Of a stretch of 64,000 bases of DNA, positions 24,122-38,000 are shown piece by piece (position 1 is the first letter of the stretch; each line of letters begins with the position of its first letter). Origin of the DNA: Selaginella moellendorffii (taxonomy: Eukaryota > Streptophyta > Lycopodiopsida > Selaginellales > Selaginellaceae); NCBI RefSeq assembly GCF_000143415.4, contig NW_003314393.1:26199-90198 (forward strand), in the 5' to 3' direction. The notes below the pieces were generated by a model. That model saw only the letters and a list, made by a program, of their open reading frames with translations, was not told the origin of the DNA and did no database searches. Both the position numbers and the translations under genes were made by a program.

Positions 24122-24740
24122 TTAGAAAAAATTTGGGGAGAAACTGACAAGAAAGAACAAAGATATTCTTTTGTATTGTGAGCATTAATTAGCTGTGTCC
24201 TTGCAAAGGACAAGTTAATTATTTTAACAAAATATACAACCGTTTAGAATCTAGAGAGATATGAGAATCTTAAAGAGCCACGCATATTAATTGTATAATT
24301 GATTGTGAGAGGAATAATATTGTTTAAATGAATGTGGTTATAAGCGAGAAATGCCAGTTAGTCACAAAAGTTGTAGCATTGATTGCTTGTTCTCCTTCTC
24401 ATTTCCATGCTCTCTTCCTTTCAAGAGAGTTTCATCCTTTTGTGACAAATGAGAGAGACTCAAGCTCGGAAAGGTTGGTTCGCGCACATTGTAGTTTTCA
24501 ATTTATTTTTCACATCTTTTACTTACAAATTTTTCTTGTGAGAGCAGATATAAATCAAGCTTGACTACCTAAACCTTCCAACAAGGGACTTGAACTTAAA
24601 ATGCCACCGGTTTGCTTTACATTACAAGTTAAATGTTATAATATTTTTGCTTTTTATTTTAGAGGAAGCGCCAAGGTTAGCCTCAATGGTCTTGGTCTCC
24701 AGAAAAAGGCAACCACTTTGATCGCTGTGGGCTTGGTTGA
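24122..24740. other. AT-rich spacer between MULE and the ParB/methyltransferase-like pseudogene
   Basis: No gene that I can support. A 78-codon plus ORF at 24328-24564 has no recognisable motif. It probably holds the 5' flanks of the two divergent pseudogenes. Confidence 0.5.
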
Positions 24741-27522
24741 TTGAGTGTAGATTCATCTCAAGTATCCAATGAAGTTTCTGCTAGTCATGCTAGAGGCAAT
24801 GATGAGCATCACAATGATGTGGATGTTGAGATGGACACTCAAATCGTGTTATTGAGGCTGTTGGTATTGGTGCTCCTGAGGCTACAACTACTGATAGTAG
24901 GGTACTTACGTTTGATGTTGGTGGTGGTGGGGGTGTTGTGCCTTCGGTTGTTGAGGCTGGTCGCAGCAAGGTAGATGAACCAGCTGAGGAGGTAATTAGT
25001 AGCGTTGTAAGTGGATCTACTGCAGAGGCTATTGGGGGGATGTTCTGCTCCTACTGCTCCTCGGGCTAGTGGTGCAAGGGGAGCTAGTGGTGGTGAGGGA
25101 TTATGCATGCATGATTCTGACACCATCTTGAATGATCGTGTTCGGGACACAATTATCCAAACTCAAGAATGGACAGTCAGTAAAGTGTTACAGGAAATGG
25201 CGTGGAATGGCCCTCATCAATTTCAAGTTCCTTTGTGCCGGTTGGTTCAAAGCCATTAGGTGCGCTCAGCTTACGACCTCAACATGGCAATCTATAGCTC
25301 CTTTGTCGAGGTCGGGTTTGGGAGCACAACTGGTACCTTCATCGTTTCAGCAACTTTCCTTGGAACCGGTAGGACAGAGTCAGTGACTACTGAACTTGAG
25401 GAAAAATGGGATCTTATATGGCTGCGAAAGTCTCGTGAGTTTGATTGATTCTTAGGACAACATGTAGAGATAGCAGGGTTCATTGGAAAGCTCTTTTGGG
25501 TGATCGATGGAAACCATAGGTGGTTAGCATTTTGGAAGTGCATTCAAGAGAAGTTTTGAGATGATGAAGAACGACACATTAGTGTTCCAGTCACACTTGT
25601 CGAACCAATGACTCGGGAGTACACTATGAAGCTCAACATGGCATGCCATAAGATCAACATGTAAGAATTTATTTTTTGTAAACTTAGCCAATATCGTGTT
25701 TTTGCAGGCTAAACCAATTTGTGTTTCAAGCTTATACATTGGTACATGACATTGAACACCTTCGGTTTATCGGCATGCTCTCGCTAGAGAAGGTCCAAAC
25801 GTTGTACAATCGTGAGGTCTTTGAAGCAATTCGAGTGAAGCTAGCAGCTAGGAAAGGCCAAGAATTGCAGACTTGGTATTAGCTGCCACCTTATTTTCTA
25901 GTTGCTGTCTGGGCAAAGGTAAATTAATATTGAAGTTTGTATCGACTTATATAATGTTTCTTGCAGCCCATAATCAAAGGAGAAAGAGCCTCATTCTTTA
26001 AAAATGCCTAAGGGGATGAGCAGCAGAAGGAGATGGAATGGAATGCGATTGAGCAGCAAATTTTGAATACGAAGAGAACAAAGGTGAAAAAGTTGGTCTC
26101 GATTGCAAACATACGATGTGGGCAGGAATGGCTTGATAGCATTGCCAAGATTTGTTCTCACATTCATAAGTTCTTCTAAAACTTGTGAAACATTTCATAA
26201 CTCTTTGTGTGTGTAGGAACTGATAAAGCACCGGAGGAACTCATTTACAACATCTCCAAGAGTAAAATGTCCTTTGCTGAACAAAGCGTCTGCTTGGAAC
26301 TTCTCAACACTTGGCTGCAAAACAACGAAAAACGTTGTGAGATAAGGATGGAGAAGGTGATGAAGGAGAAGGCATACATTTTTCAGAGTATTGCCGATGG
26401 TGAGGAGATATTACAAGTTTGGGATGAGAAGTTTCTTTCCAGCACCCGCACATGTATCACTCTCGAAGAATATATTCGTGTTTGTCTTGCGGAGCTAGGG
26501 AATGGTTGGCTTCCATGTGGTGGGACGAGTTCAGTTGAGTTCAAGAACCAACCAAGACAACCATTTCTTGCGAGGTGCATGGTTTAAAAGTATTTTCTCA
26601 ATTCTCATTTATATATTGGTATTTATATTTTTGTTTTACTTTGTAGATATTTAAAATATTGCCCTAGCGCACCGGTATACACAGTCGGTGTTTTGCAGAA
26701 GCTCCTGACTAGAGGCAAGAAGCTTGGGATGTATGAGCCAGAGTTCTACTGTCCTTGTATACATGAGAGGGAGCTATGCCCATGGTACCTTGAACTTGTG
26801 GAGCAAATGCCGACATCGAACTTCGAGCTAGATCTCTACCTTGAATGTCATCTAGGTTCACTTGAAACTCAGCACTTAGCTAGGAAATATTAACCTTGAG
26901 TTATATTCTTATTTTCCAGAGGCTCTTTCTAACTATGATAACGACGTTATTGAAGTTCAACAACTAAACACAAGAGTCCAGACTCAGGAAACCATTTAGG
27001 AGATGCCAAATCCAAATACTGTTGAACCAGAGGAAATTGTACAGGAAATTCCAGCATAAGAAATTCCATTACCTGCTCCTCACAACCCTCGAAGGGGCCA
27101 TTGTGAAGCTTTTCATGAGAGTAAGGACTTTGATTTAGAACATTCTTTTATTCATTCTTGACTTCACTTTTTTTTTAATAGATGTTGTAGAGAGCAGCTA
27201 TCAATCTTCTTGGCGGACTAAGACATTCTTCCCATCCCTCCCTATGGCTACAGATGATGACCTGGAAGAGCTCTCCTTTGCAGCTATGCATAAACAAGTT
27301 AGTAAGCATGAATTTTATCTCCAACTTTTAGTTCTAGTAATTGATTTTCAGATTCGCCCTCTATCCCCAACGGCCAATGTTAGGGAAGTTGCTATTCTCA
27401 TTGGGGATTACATGCAGCTTTTAGATGCTACTAGTCAAGAGCTTTACATGCTTGATCGGTGGATCCATGGTCTGGGTCAACTCACACCTTATGGGAAGAT
27501 TGGTTTCATCTTTTTCGATCTT
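24741..27522 (+). pseudogene. ParB-plus-aminomethyltransferase-like gene, 5' part (decayed, interrupted by copy 2)
   Basis: A multi-exon gene with stops. A Glu/Ser/Gly-rich leader (frameshifted near 24850) is followed by a ParB-like segment at about 25130-25640 with FQVPLCRLVQ, an Ala/Ser-rich helix and VIDGNHRWLAFW, which resembles the ParB-fold DGxHR-xxA signature. In-frame stops at 25257-25259 (TAG) and 25446-25448 (TGA) and another TGA near 25558 look like C-to-T decay. Introns of 47 nt (25661-25707) and 48 nt (25919-25966) are visible. Further helical exons run through 26207-26571, 26645-26893 and 27190-27522; the last ends FIFFDL exactly at the copy 2 insertion. ParB domains joined to beta-class N4/N6 DNA methyltransferases are known in bacteria and phages; such a fusion in a plant-like gene is unusual. 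The function is inferred only. Confidence 0.5.
27519..27522. other. Target-site duplication TCTT, left of copy 2
   Basis: TCTT at 27519-27522 is repeated at 41099-41102. Removing copy 2 and one TCTT joins the two flanking exon halves in the same reading frame, which supports both the 4-bp duplication and the element ends. Confidence 0.85.
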
Positions 27523-27546
27523 AAGCTCTATTTCGTTAAAGTGGGA
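27523..27546 (+). repeat. Left terminal inverted repeat, copy 2
   Basis: 24-bp TIR, AAGCTCTATTTCGTTAAAG then TGGGA, identical to copy 3. Confidence 0.95.
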
Positions 27547-28182
27547 TTTATTCAGTAAAATGGGACTAGGTACAAATTTTCAAGTATTTGAAAATGACGT
27601 GAAATTATATGTTTTTTGTCCAGGGGCTAGACATATCTGGGGCATGGTGACTAGCGCGGTGACTTTGTGTCCAGACTGAGTCCATCTGGTTGTATAATAA
27701 ATCTCATTGTCAAGGTGAACAAGCCGAATCTGAAGCTAAAGAAGAGCAATGGCATGCGCGCACACACTATTTGTTTGTTCATTGAGCGTGTGGTGAGCTT
27801 TCCAAGATGAATATCATTCCTATTAGCCAGACATATAACTTAATGGTGAGAACATTTAGATATTATTCAATGTTATCTTTTTCTAACGAATCTAATTGTG
27901 AAGGTGTAGCAAGAGGCATTGCTAGTCTGGAGAAGTCATTTAACTCATTTGACCCTTAGTGTATTTTCATGAAACTAAATAACATTCATATTATTAAGGA
28001 ATTTCTCTAGTACCTTTTTTTTACGACATAGAGGCTTGCATTTCTTTCAAAGGTGATTTAGTAAAAGGCCTGAGGGCACATGCCATTCTATTTCTCAGAC
28101 CGGTATTAAGATATACTAGTGCAAAGGGAAAAAGGTATTTGGTGATCAAGTAAATGGTATGAGGGCACACGCCATTATAAGC
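27547..28182. other. Left subterminal non-coding region, copy 2
   Basis: No gene seen; equivalent to 266-901 with a few substitutions. It includes a plus-strand GTGAACAAGCCGAATCTGAA module near 27715 and a diverged palindrome near 28154. Confidence 0.6.
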
Positions 28183-28542
28183 CTAAGCGCTAGTGGACAC
28201 CTCCTTTTTGGTACTCTCAGTGGTACTATCATCCTTCTCCAGGTCAGTTATTTTGCTTTGGATTGTTGTCTCTGACGTTACTGGGGCGTTCTTGATAATT
28301 GTTAATATTGCTGTTTGTTCAGAAAAATGATCACCTGGAGTATAGTACGGGGAGTTTGGAAGACTTATATATTCTACATCTTCACCTATCTCCTTCTCCG
28401 TTTCCTTTTCTGCCTCACTTACAGATTTTGTGCTTGCCATGAGAACGCTCTTCACCCTAAAATATGGAGTTCGTTGTGTTATAAAAGGAAACCAACACAC
28501 ACGTTGCAAGGGAATGATGGTACATAAAGCACGTAAGCCCAC
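28183..28542 (-). CDS. Small acidic ORF A, copy 2
   Basis: 119 codons, equivalent to 902-1261 with several amino-acid changes. The same caveat applies: the splice-like signals inside suggest it is an exon rather than a stand-alone gene. Product unknown. Confidence 0.35.
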   Translation of the reverse strand: MGLRALCTIIPLQRVCWFPFITQRTPYFRVKSVLMASTKSVSEAEKETEKEIGEDVEYISLPNSPYYTPGDHFSEQTAILTIIKNAPVTSETTIQSKITDLEKDDSTTESTKKEVSTSA

Positions 28543-29153
28543 AATATGGGTTTATGTGCTATTAATATGGGCCACACACCATATTATTAGATTTATGCAC
28601 GTGTGATTGGTAAATGCATATGTCACATCATCTTTGTTTTACCTCACACACTATATCAGGCCTAATGAACCATATCACATGTGCGCACATGCTATATATA
28701 TGGAGAAGTATTATGCAAGGATAGAAAAATTCAATGCATGATTGTGGAGAGCAATGGCATGAAGCCACATGCTAAATAACATTTTAGAGAAAGAATTAAA
28801 ATAAAAACATGCAAATAGTACTGAGTGGACCAAGACTTAGAAGTGCACAATTGAATGAGGTATTTCTAATAAATATTTCACTCACCTCATATAGGAATGG
28901 CTACCACTCTCAAATGGCATATTGCCTCATGCTATCACCTCGCAATTTGTTATAACAATCTGATGAATTCATATTCGGCTTGTTCACCTTGAACTTTAAG
29001 TAAGATTTGCTAGAACAACTAAGAATTTATACTTGTTATTTGTATCATCTCACCTAGGAATGGCGTAAGGCCACATGCCATCACACCTCCTCTGATTCAG
29101 ATTCGGATTGTTCACCTTGAAATAAAATACATTAGAAACTTAGTAAAGGAATA
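28543..29153. other. Non-coding spacer between ORF A and gene B, copy 2
   Basis: No gene seen. Palindrome at 29060-29081 and a decayed one near 28916. It differs from copy 1 by a few small indels, for example TTATGCAAGG near 28710. Confidence 0.5.
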
Positions 29154-31834
29154 TTAATGAATCTCACCTTGAACCCGGGTTATGAATGCTCTTGCTGCAT
29201 CTCTTGCATGGTCTGGCAAGGTGATGGTGGCACTCTGCTTCCGCATCCAACCATGCACAACATTATCCACCGATATGCTCATGTTGGGATCCCTTGGATT
29301 CAGCACCCATCTCTTTTCTAGGCAATCCTTCGTATATCCGGAACTTGGCTTGAACCACTCCACAGTTACATTGAAGGAGTTAGTTTCCGCATCCTCCTCT
29401 GCATCAGTGATGCAGCGCCCCACCCATATCATTTGTTTTTTATTATTGGGTCTGACAAGCACGACCATTCCTTTGCAGACCTGTACTGGATTGAATGCTG
29501 AATCCGGCTTCTTGTTCCTCGGCCCACAATAGTGATCCTCAACATCGTTATCTGTCACTGCATTTCCAGAGGACATTGTTCCGCTACTATCTGGTGCTCT
29601 GGGTTCTAGCCAAAAGGACTCTTCCAATTCTTCATATACAACCAGCCCATTTTGGATAGCAGATATAATCTTCTCCCAGTATTCGAGCAAAGGCTTGCAC
29701 CTCTGAAAATAGGATTCTCCACCAAACACCAACCCCCTCTTCCAGAAGGCAATATGCTGTCTAATCCTGGCCACTATACTTTCCTGGTCTTTGAGTCCAT
29801 CCGGGTGCATCGGCCGTGGGGAACCCTGAGGAATCATAGGTTCCCCAGTTATGGGATCTCTCTTGAAGAGTTCAATGCCGTCCACTGGCAGCCACACTGT
29901 GTCCCATTCTCTCATCTTGTACCTCATCACTGGAGCACCGTCACGCATGCTGAAATGAAACTGAAGAGGCTTGGAGTGGCCAATCAGCATTTCGGATCCG
30001 TCCCTGATGTAGCCTCTTACAAACCCCTTAAAGTCTGGAACCTCTGTCACAAGTGCAGTTTCAACAGTGCCTTTGATGCAATTTTGGAATTCATCGTAGA
30101 GTTGTGGGAGGGTGAGGACATTGGATCGCCGGAGGGACTCTGCCAGGTGACTGAACATAGCATCGACGTCTTCATGAGTGTGCCCAACCATGAGAAAGCC
30201 AAGTGTAACCGTTTCAAATATGCCTTTGGCAACAAGCATCGCCAAGTACGTGAAGACGTACATGGTTTTGTTCTCACTGCCAGCATTGTCTGTTTGGAGC
30301 AGAAGATGGGGTGGAAGGCCACATCGGCCGCAAGATACTGCAAGCCTTTGCTCCTCCTCCAGCTGAACCCTTTATGGGGTTTGATCGACAAGGGCCTTAT
30401 GCAAGGGTTGGCCGTTCAGCTCAGTCTGCGCACTTTGCAGAGACCTTAAGTGTTTTGCTAGGGACGCAATCATCATGTTTGCACCCCCCCACCCCATAGA
30501 GGTACAAAGAAGTTCCCATAGTTCTGGGCACCATGCCCATGAGCGATTATGCCAAACAGAGACACAGGCAGCTGCATGGATGAAGAGATTGCCTTGGGGG
30601 CAGGATTGAATCGAGGTAAGCACGTCTTTTTCTTGTCCATTTTGTCGTGGATGATGCAGAGGTAAGAGTCAGGTCTCTCCATGGAGAGAATCCTGTTATG
30701 ATAATATGCAGTCCTGCAGCTTCTCTGCTCGATGTTGTGGTCGAGCCGCCTTCTAACCAACGTCTCTCGCTCTTGAGCGCTGCAAGAATTCTTCGACAAA
30801 GCCATTTTGATAGCAGTGCACTCGTCACACTTTGAAAAGCTGGAGTACTTTCCTATACTCACATCCCTGAACCTGTTGCTCCACAATCTACTAAATCTAG
30901 ATTGGCTCAGCTTCCTGTAGCCATTACTCTGGAGTTCCCGATTCACATCTTCCAATATGGCCCCCTTGGTATACATGGAAGGGAGAACTCGTTGGGTGTC
31001 TCGAGTTCCATCTTCCAAGAGGCGGGTTTTATATGGTTGCTGCTCGCTACATGTCTCGACAAACCTCTTGAAGATTGCCTCTCCATATACAACATGACCC
31101 TTGGTTTTGTGAGTACCGTCGTTCCCATGGACTGCCTGTTGAACCCTTTGTTCCTCGAACTCAGTTTTGATTCTGTAGAATGTGGTTCGAGGGACTCCAT
31201 AAATGATTCTCCATGCCTTCATGCAGACCAAACCCCTCTGGAAGACCATGCCCCCCACCTGATGTTCTGAAGCATCAACAAATGACCATAATGCCTTATA
31301 CACAAAATTGCGAGCTGCCTTCCAGGACAATGTCTTGTATCTTGCTCTCTCCTCTTCAATAGCATCCCAATCAGCATGTTGACAGCACCTCCTCTTGCAA
31401 CAAGCAACTGTCGAGACCATTCGAACCTCCATCGCCATTTTCTACCTTTTCGGTTCTTTGCTCAGATCCCTTTGGCTGCGCTTTAGGAAGGTGTATTTTC
31501 TTTTCCCATGAAGAGATGTTCTGTCATTAGTTGTAGTGGTGTTTGATTGTGAATCCTTCACATTCTCAAACACTAAGTGCCTCAATTTCCACCGCACAAT
31601 GCTTCCAATAGTCAGACTGTTTTCTTCTGTGTCAACAACCTCTAAAATCACAACTCCAATATCATCCCAGCCCAATTCTTGATTACCAACCACATCTCTT
31701 GGATTGACAACTATGGCTAAGCCCTCAGCTACCACCTCCCCCTCGGGGTTGTTTAGAAACACCTTTGCCTGAATTCATATAGCACGGTTCTTAAGATCCA
31801 CGGAGGGAACATGTGTCGCACTTGCGGAGGCCAT
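29154..31834 (-). pseudogene. Gene B, copy 2 (DUF7869-like protein, broken)
   Basis: Same gene as 51560-54628 but degraded. Near its start, codons 3 to about 84 are deleted in frame. A TGA at 31775-31777 replaces Trp and a TAG at 31442-31444 replaces Gln. One base is missing in the C-run near 30485-30492, shifting frame. About 152 bp containing two palindromes is missing near 30333, with a TC microhomology at the junction. Fragments remain open at 30473-31438 and 29154-30263; the latter keeps the GHTHED motif region. The copy cannot encode the full protein. Confidence 0.85.
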
Positions 31835-34800
31835 TCTGAAAGTGCAGAAAAGAAGTTAAGACCATACAAAAAATGATTGGAGAATGGCCTAAATCATAAC
31901 ATACCAAACAACCTCAATAGCATGAGGCCACATGCCATTATTCAAACATGCTATTGACACCCATATGAAATTTCACATTCACAAAATTGGCATGAGGCCT
32001 CATGCCATCTTGATATACACACAGCTGCAGGCAAGTAAAAACATACATGACAATACGCTAGCCATGAAATTGCAAGGGCCCAAGATGGCATGTGGCCTCA
32101 TGCCATTTCTAAATGTGGTCCTAAGCCATTCCATGGTGAACATACCAGGAAGCACAAGTGCCGAATATCAAGAGGAAGCGGTAGCCACACCAAAGACAGT
32201 GCCGCTCGCAACACCGCAACTACTTGTAGCGCTGCTCGCAACACCGCAACTGCTCATAGCGCCGCTCGCACAAACTGCCACTCGCATAAACTGCCGCTCG
32301 CAATGGCGCTCGCAATGCCGCAACCGCTCGTAGACGCATAAACCACAGCCCACAACGCCGCTTACACAAGCAGCGCTCACTGTGCTCAGCGGAACCAAGA
32401 ACACGGCGCACAAAAATGATAGACTTAGGAATGAGTTCGAGAATTCAAAAATAACACACGCTTGAATGTCACATCAAATCCTCTAACAAACCAGATCTTA
32501 TGACTCCTCTGTCAAATTTCAAACTGAGTAGCTTCTAGACTTTGCTGTCGGAGGTTGAACTTTGTCACATCATGTCCTTGCCTCGATCCAGCTGTGCCAT
32601 GTCAGTGATTTGAACTTTGCCATGCCATGTCAGCGATCCGTGCCAAGATTATTCGCCGTGTAAAGGAATAATTATGCTCTGTGTGTACGTCCATTTATGG
32701 CAATATAAGGCCACACGCCATTCAAAGAATAATGCTAGTCGAGCATTTTTTGGTGCATTTTTGGGTTCAAAATTGCATGAGCCCACACGCTATAAAGTTT
32801 ACCTGTACCAAAAATAGAAACAGCTTTATTTACTTGGGAATTTAAGTGGTTGAGGCATTTTTAAACTTACAAACACATGCCCTACTTACATTCCTTTGGT
32901 TGCTTAAAATTCAAAAATATTATAAACCTTTCTTTTTGCATTTTCAATGTTTTCAATTATGGTTTTTGATTTTCGCAGGACCAGCCTAGTAATCTATTTG
33001 CATCCCGTCATGTTTATAGCTAACTTTCGTTTGTCCCCTTCGCTAGCCTGAGATACATCTGCTCGGCATCTGCCTCTTACAGCATTTGCCCAGAAAGGGC
33101 ATCTTTCTTCACGTAGCATTTGCCACATGTTTAGGGTTTAGGGTTTAGCAATTCAATAGCTTGATAAACATGCAAATACAGAACTTGATGCAAAATCCTT
33201 TGATATGTCACAATGCCCCTAGGACCATAAACACATTTCAATAGAGAGGGTCCTTTCATTTCATAACTCCTTACGTAGATCTTGGTGAAACCAGAGTTAG
33301 TGAAGTTAGTTTCTTGTGATCTCGCATCTGATTGTGATGTCCCTTTGCAATGTCAATGGAAAGGTTAATGCACACCAAACTGTAAAATCTTGGAGCAAAA
33401 TAACGGTCGGATCTATGGCAAATGCCCCTGAAACATTGTAAGGCTCGTGTGGTCTCATGTGGTGTCTGATCGAGATGCTTCTTTGTAGGGTTATCAAGAA
33501 AGACATTGTATACCATTCTGTAAAATCTAGTTGCGATCTAACGGTTGGATCTCCAGAAAACTCAAAAAAATCTCGAGCGTGTTAGAATATTCTAGGAATA
33601 TACTCCTATGTGCCCCTGAAAATGGCATGCGGCCCCATGCCATTCAAGAGATAACGCCAGATGACGCCGAGCATTTTTTGGTGCATTTTTTGGGATCAAA
33701 ATTGCATGAGCCCACACGCTTGAACGTCACATCAAATCCTCTGACAAACCAGATCTTATAATTCCTCTGACAAATTTCAAATTGAGTAGCTTCTAGACTT
33801 GGCTGTCGGACGTTGAACTTTGTCACATCATGTCCTTGCCTCGATCCAGCTGTGCCATGTCAGTGATTCGAACTTTGCCATGCCATGTTAGTGATCCGCG
33901 CCAAGATTATTCGCCGTGTAACTGCTCGGCATCTGCCTCTTACAGCATTTGCCCAGAAAGGGCATCTTTCTTCACGCAGCATTTGCCACATGTTTAGGGT
34001 TTAGGGTTTAGCAATTCAATAGCTTGATAAACATGCAAATACAGAACTTGATGCAAAATCCTTTGATATGTCAGGACCATAAACACATTTCAATAGAGAG
34101 GGTCCTTTCATTTCATAACTCCTTACGTAGATCTTGGTGAAACTAGAGTTAGTGAAGTTGGTTTCTTGTGATCCCACTTCTGATTGTGATGTCCCTTTGC
34201 AGTGTTGATGGAAAGGTCAATGCACACCAAACTGTAGAATCTTGGAGCAAAATAACGGTCGGATCTATGGCAAATGCCCCTGAAACATTGTAAGGCTCGT
34301 GTGGTCTCATGTGGTGTCCGATCGAGATGCTTCTTTGCAGGGTCATCAAGAAGGACATTGTATACCATTCTTTATTTAGCTGAACATCTGGCATTTTTGG
34401 AAATACAAGATGCTTTGGAATATCCAATCATGCATGGTATAAATATAGCGAGGGTATTAAATGATATCCCAATCATGATCTTTCTTTTGGATTTCGTGTG
34501 CATGTAGTCCGAGGAATGATGACATTGCGGATTTCTTTTGGATTTCACGTGCATGCATACGCGCGGCGATCCAGAAATTAATGGTGGCGCCCAAGTCTGA
34601 GGAATGATGACGTTGCGGGATTACCAACCGTCGTGACATTTCACGCGTGTGAGGTTAGGTTTTGCATCGTACTCGCGCTCGCATCGCGCTCCCACTCGCG
34701 ATCACGCTCACATTCGCGCTCATCTACCTTCTCTACAGGTTTCTCGTGTGCATCGGTGTCCACTCGCGCTTGCATCACACTCGCGCTCGCATCGCGCTCG

Positions 34801-35026
34801 TGTGCATCGGCGTCCACTTCAAGACACACCCAGTTTGTAACTTCGCCGCCAACTCCGCCGCCCACTCCGCCACCCACACGCAGCCCACTTGGCATCCCGG
34901 CAGATTTCAGCGCCACTCTCCAACTGTAAGTGGCAGAGTAGCCTTGCTGCTACGATCCGCTGCACACACAGTGCACATTCGCCAACGAGTCCGGCCTCGA
35001 TTGTCACGGCCTCCATTCGGCTTCAA
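31835..35026. other. Divergent intergenic region between genes B and C, copy 2
   Basis: No supported gene. Palindromes at 31918-31939, 31987-32008, 32084-32105 and 33622-33643. A block of about 1.05 kb (32463-33517) is repeated at 33721-34371 with an internal deletion of roughly 400 bp. Telomere-like repeats occur at 33130-33148 and 33993-34011. The last 350 bp before gene C is rich in GCGCTCGCACTCGC-like motifs. Confidence 0.65.
33721..34371 (+). repeat. Partial tandem duplication inside copy 2
   Basis: Repeats 32463-33517 in direct orientation. The entry junction falls in the shared ACACGCT present at both parental sites, which indicates a microhomology-mediated event. The second unit lacks the segment equivalent to about 32662-33057. 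Confidence 0.85.
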
Positions 35027-38000
35027 ATGGTAAGTCTTTTAGGCCAAGTAGAAAATGGCATGAGGCCACATGCCATTCAGTAGCAACATTGGCATGCACC
35101 GATTGGGCTCTCGAGTGCAGTCCGGTTACAGATGGCGTGTAGCCTCACGCCATCTTAGGATGCAGCCTCAAGACATCTGATGCAGTGGTGAATGGCGTGT
35201 GGCCTCACATTATTTCCAGCTGCTAGCTTTACATCTGTCAGCTCTAATTGTTGTGCATTTCTGAACAGGCGAGGAATTGCGTTCTTCTTCCAGCCACTGT
35301 CAATGTGGATGCAGAGAAGGGGGAGGAGCTCACCAGTTGGACTTTCGGGATGGAAGGCGAGGATCTGAGGCTGTACAACACAGATGGTGGGAGAAAAGAA
35401 TGCATGGGGATCCTCATCCAAGTGACAGACACTCCATGCAATTCCATGCAAGAATATAGACTGGCACTTGTGGTAGAGACAGCGTCCGCCTTCAATATCC
35501 ACCTTGCACATCCTAGCAGCTTCCCGGAGGGGGGCAGCGGCTATGAGGAATTCCTAGAGGGAGCTAGGGAGAGGTTGTCCAAGAGGCCTACAATTTCAAA
35601 GATGCTGCGGGTCTATGAAGATCACATGGAATCCACGGACCTCACCTACGGCGATGTTCAAAAACTATATTCCAACATTGAGCCGTTGAGAGTGCCTCCA
35701 GTTTGCGAAGCGAAGGGGAAGGGGGTCGATCTGGAAACTACCCCGAAGCAGAAAAGGGTGGTCAAGCTCAAGCCGACGTCTGACTCTGCTGCTCCAAAAA
35801 AGAAGCTACTCGGTGATGCCATTGCCTCGGGTTCGAACACTACACCCACCAAAAAGAAGAGCCGCAAAGAGCAAAAAGAGCAAGAAGAGGCAGCAAAAAT
35901 CGTCGCAGATAATAGTACTTGTTACTATTCCAACAAAGTATATACAATCGACGTGAGCCGTATCGACATCCAAAGCAAATATAACCACAGGCTAGTATCT
36001 GATGAGTGGGTGGAGAAACTGAAGCAGAAGATGCTGGCAAGTCCAGTAACACCCGACATCGCAGACGTGATCCCCTACTACCGAACAATGAAGGGCGAGA
36101 CGAGGTTTCTAGACTTGATCAATAGGAAGGTGTTGGACGATAAAAACATCCGGTTCTATGCCGACTCTGGGCAACATTCTAGCTTGGCGATGCAACAGAT
36201 AGTTGTGGATATTATGGTGGGCGAGGAGGTGAAGAAAGTCTTCAAGACAAGATTTGTCCGCCTGATAAAAGGCAACTCGCCCCTCCGATCTATCATATAC
36301 ATCTCCCACGCGCAGAATGTCAAGCAAGAAACGTGCTACAAATCGGGTTTGCACGAGACATTGGCACAAACACAGAAGCTCTAGGTTCAACTGAAGAAGC
36401 CACAAAAACCAGGACAAGGACATGCACTATCAACTAGCGCCTGGCAGGTAAGCCTCGTTGCATGTGGCATAGCATGTGGCCTCACGCCATTTCCATTGCA
36501 GGAATTCTCGAGTCTTCTCTCGAAAACACAGGGGGTCAATGACACACTTAGCATCCATAACATTCTACTCGCGACAAAAGTTGCTTTTGACAAATGGGTA
36601 GATGTGCTGAGGAGGTACCATGACGGGGAGTTGCTAAACTCAATGGGTGTGGAGGACGGCCGGAAGCCCAATGATTTGAAGCTCAACGCCTTGCATTTCT
36701 CACGGTCTCTAGACGACGACGACCTTCTGACAGTGGCTAATGCTCTTCTACGTGGTGAGGTAGTCTTCAACAAGACCAAAATGACTCCCGGCCATATTGT
36801 GACATACGAGGACTTGTGCACGACTCTGAGAGCTCGTGCGCTATTGAAGGATTGGATCTTCGAGCAAGTGGCCATGGAGAGGGTGAGCATCGACACCACG
36901 CAAGAGATGATGGAAGAGCTGGAGTTGTCAAATGAAGACATCGACGAGTACGTGAAGGGGGCCCCCAAGTTCATCGATCTGCTGCGGGATGCCACGAAAA
37001 GTAAAGCTGAGAAGTTGGATCAGTATCCAAATTTCATTAAGAGGGATGTCGACCGCTGGCTTCAGAAACAGCTCGACCCCGCAACAGAGGCCTATCGAGA
37101 ACCTTACCGGGTATACGTGAATTCGGATGAGGATCAAAGGTGGAGGAGCATCGTTTCCCGCGGAGATGAGCAGGTCAAGAACATCTTTTGTGTGATGGAC
37201 TTCACAAACGAGGAGATCACTCATGCAGACGAAGTCAGCTCCATCATTGACTTAATGGTGGGACTTGCGGAGGTGGAATCTTCAGTCCACTATATGATCT
37301 ACGACTCCGAATCCTATCACAAGTTCTGGAAGGCCTTGAACGAGGTGAAGGCTTGGTTGAAAGGCAAGAAGATGCAGGAGATCCATGGGATAATGGCTAA
37401 GAAGAAGATACCGACGAATGTCCACATCTTCACACTCGCCCTTGTTATTGGTCCTGCAGCAGAGTGGGACTGGAGTGACTTCCCAGCTTCGTTCGACAAG
37501 GCCGATCGAATTGATCTGAGGGAGGTCAATTTACCCGTGCCTGAGGAACTGAAGACGGCTATGGAGCTTTCGAATCCAGAGAAAGCTCCAGGTGCAGCAT
37601 GGGAAATGCTCAGCTGGGTCTTCAACGCAATAGCGGGTGGGTCACCTGCTTCCGACTCCAAGGGCAAATGCGTTGTCGAGTACAACTGCGGCAGACTATT
37701 ATTTCGAGCCACACTACTCAAGGGTGTCCCGTATGTTGCGGTGACAAACTCCATTGAAGAGGTGACTTCAATGGAGCATATAATTACAGTTGCCAAAGAA
37801 AAACAGTATCTTCTTTGCGAACCTGGTGAGTACACACTTTAAGTTTAAATGTTATCTCACAAGCTCTGTATGCAGGAGCGTGGCCACCCCCAGATGCTGA
37901 AACGGCGTTAACAGCTACTGTTGAAGATACCTATGTTGGGCCGAGCTCACAACCTGCACAAGGTAAGGTCACGTGAGGCCTCACGCCATTTTGATTATAG

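Noticed and set aside
24741-27522. Bacterial or phage contamination because of ParB and methyltransferase-like motifs
   Set aside because: The gene has GT-AG introns, is surrounded by plant-type retroelements, and is interrupted by a eukaryotic TIR element; it is part of the same assembly context.
35248-35268. ATG at 35248 (and 57796) as the start of gene C
   Set aside because: It lies inside the proposed first intron; an ATG directly followed by GTAAGT and an acceptor ending GAACAG joins in frame to the conserved exon and avoids palindrome-bearing sequence.
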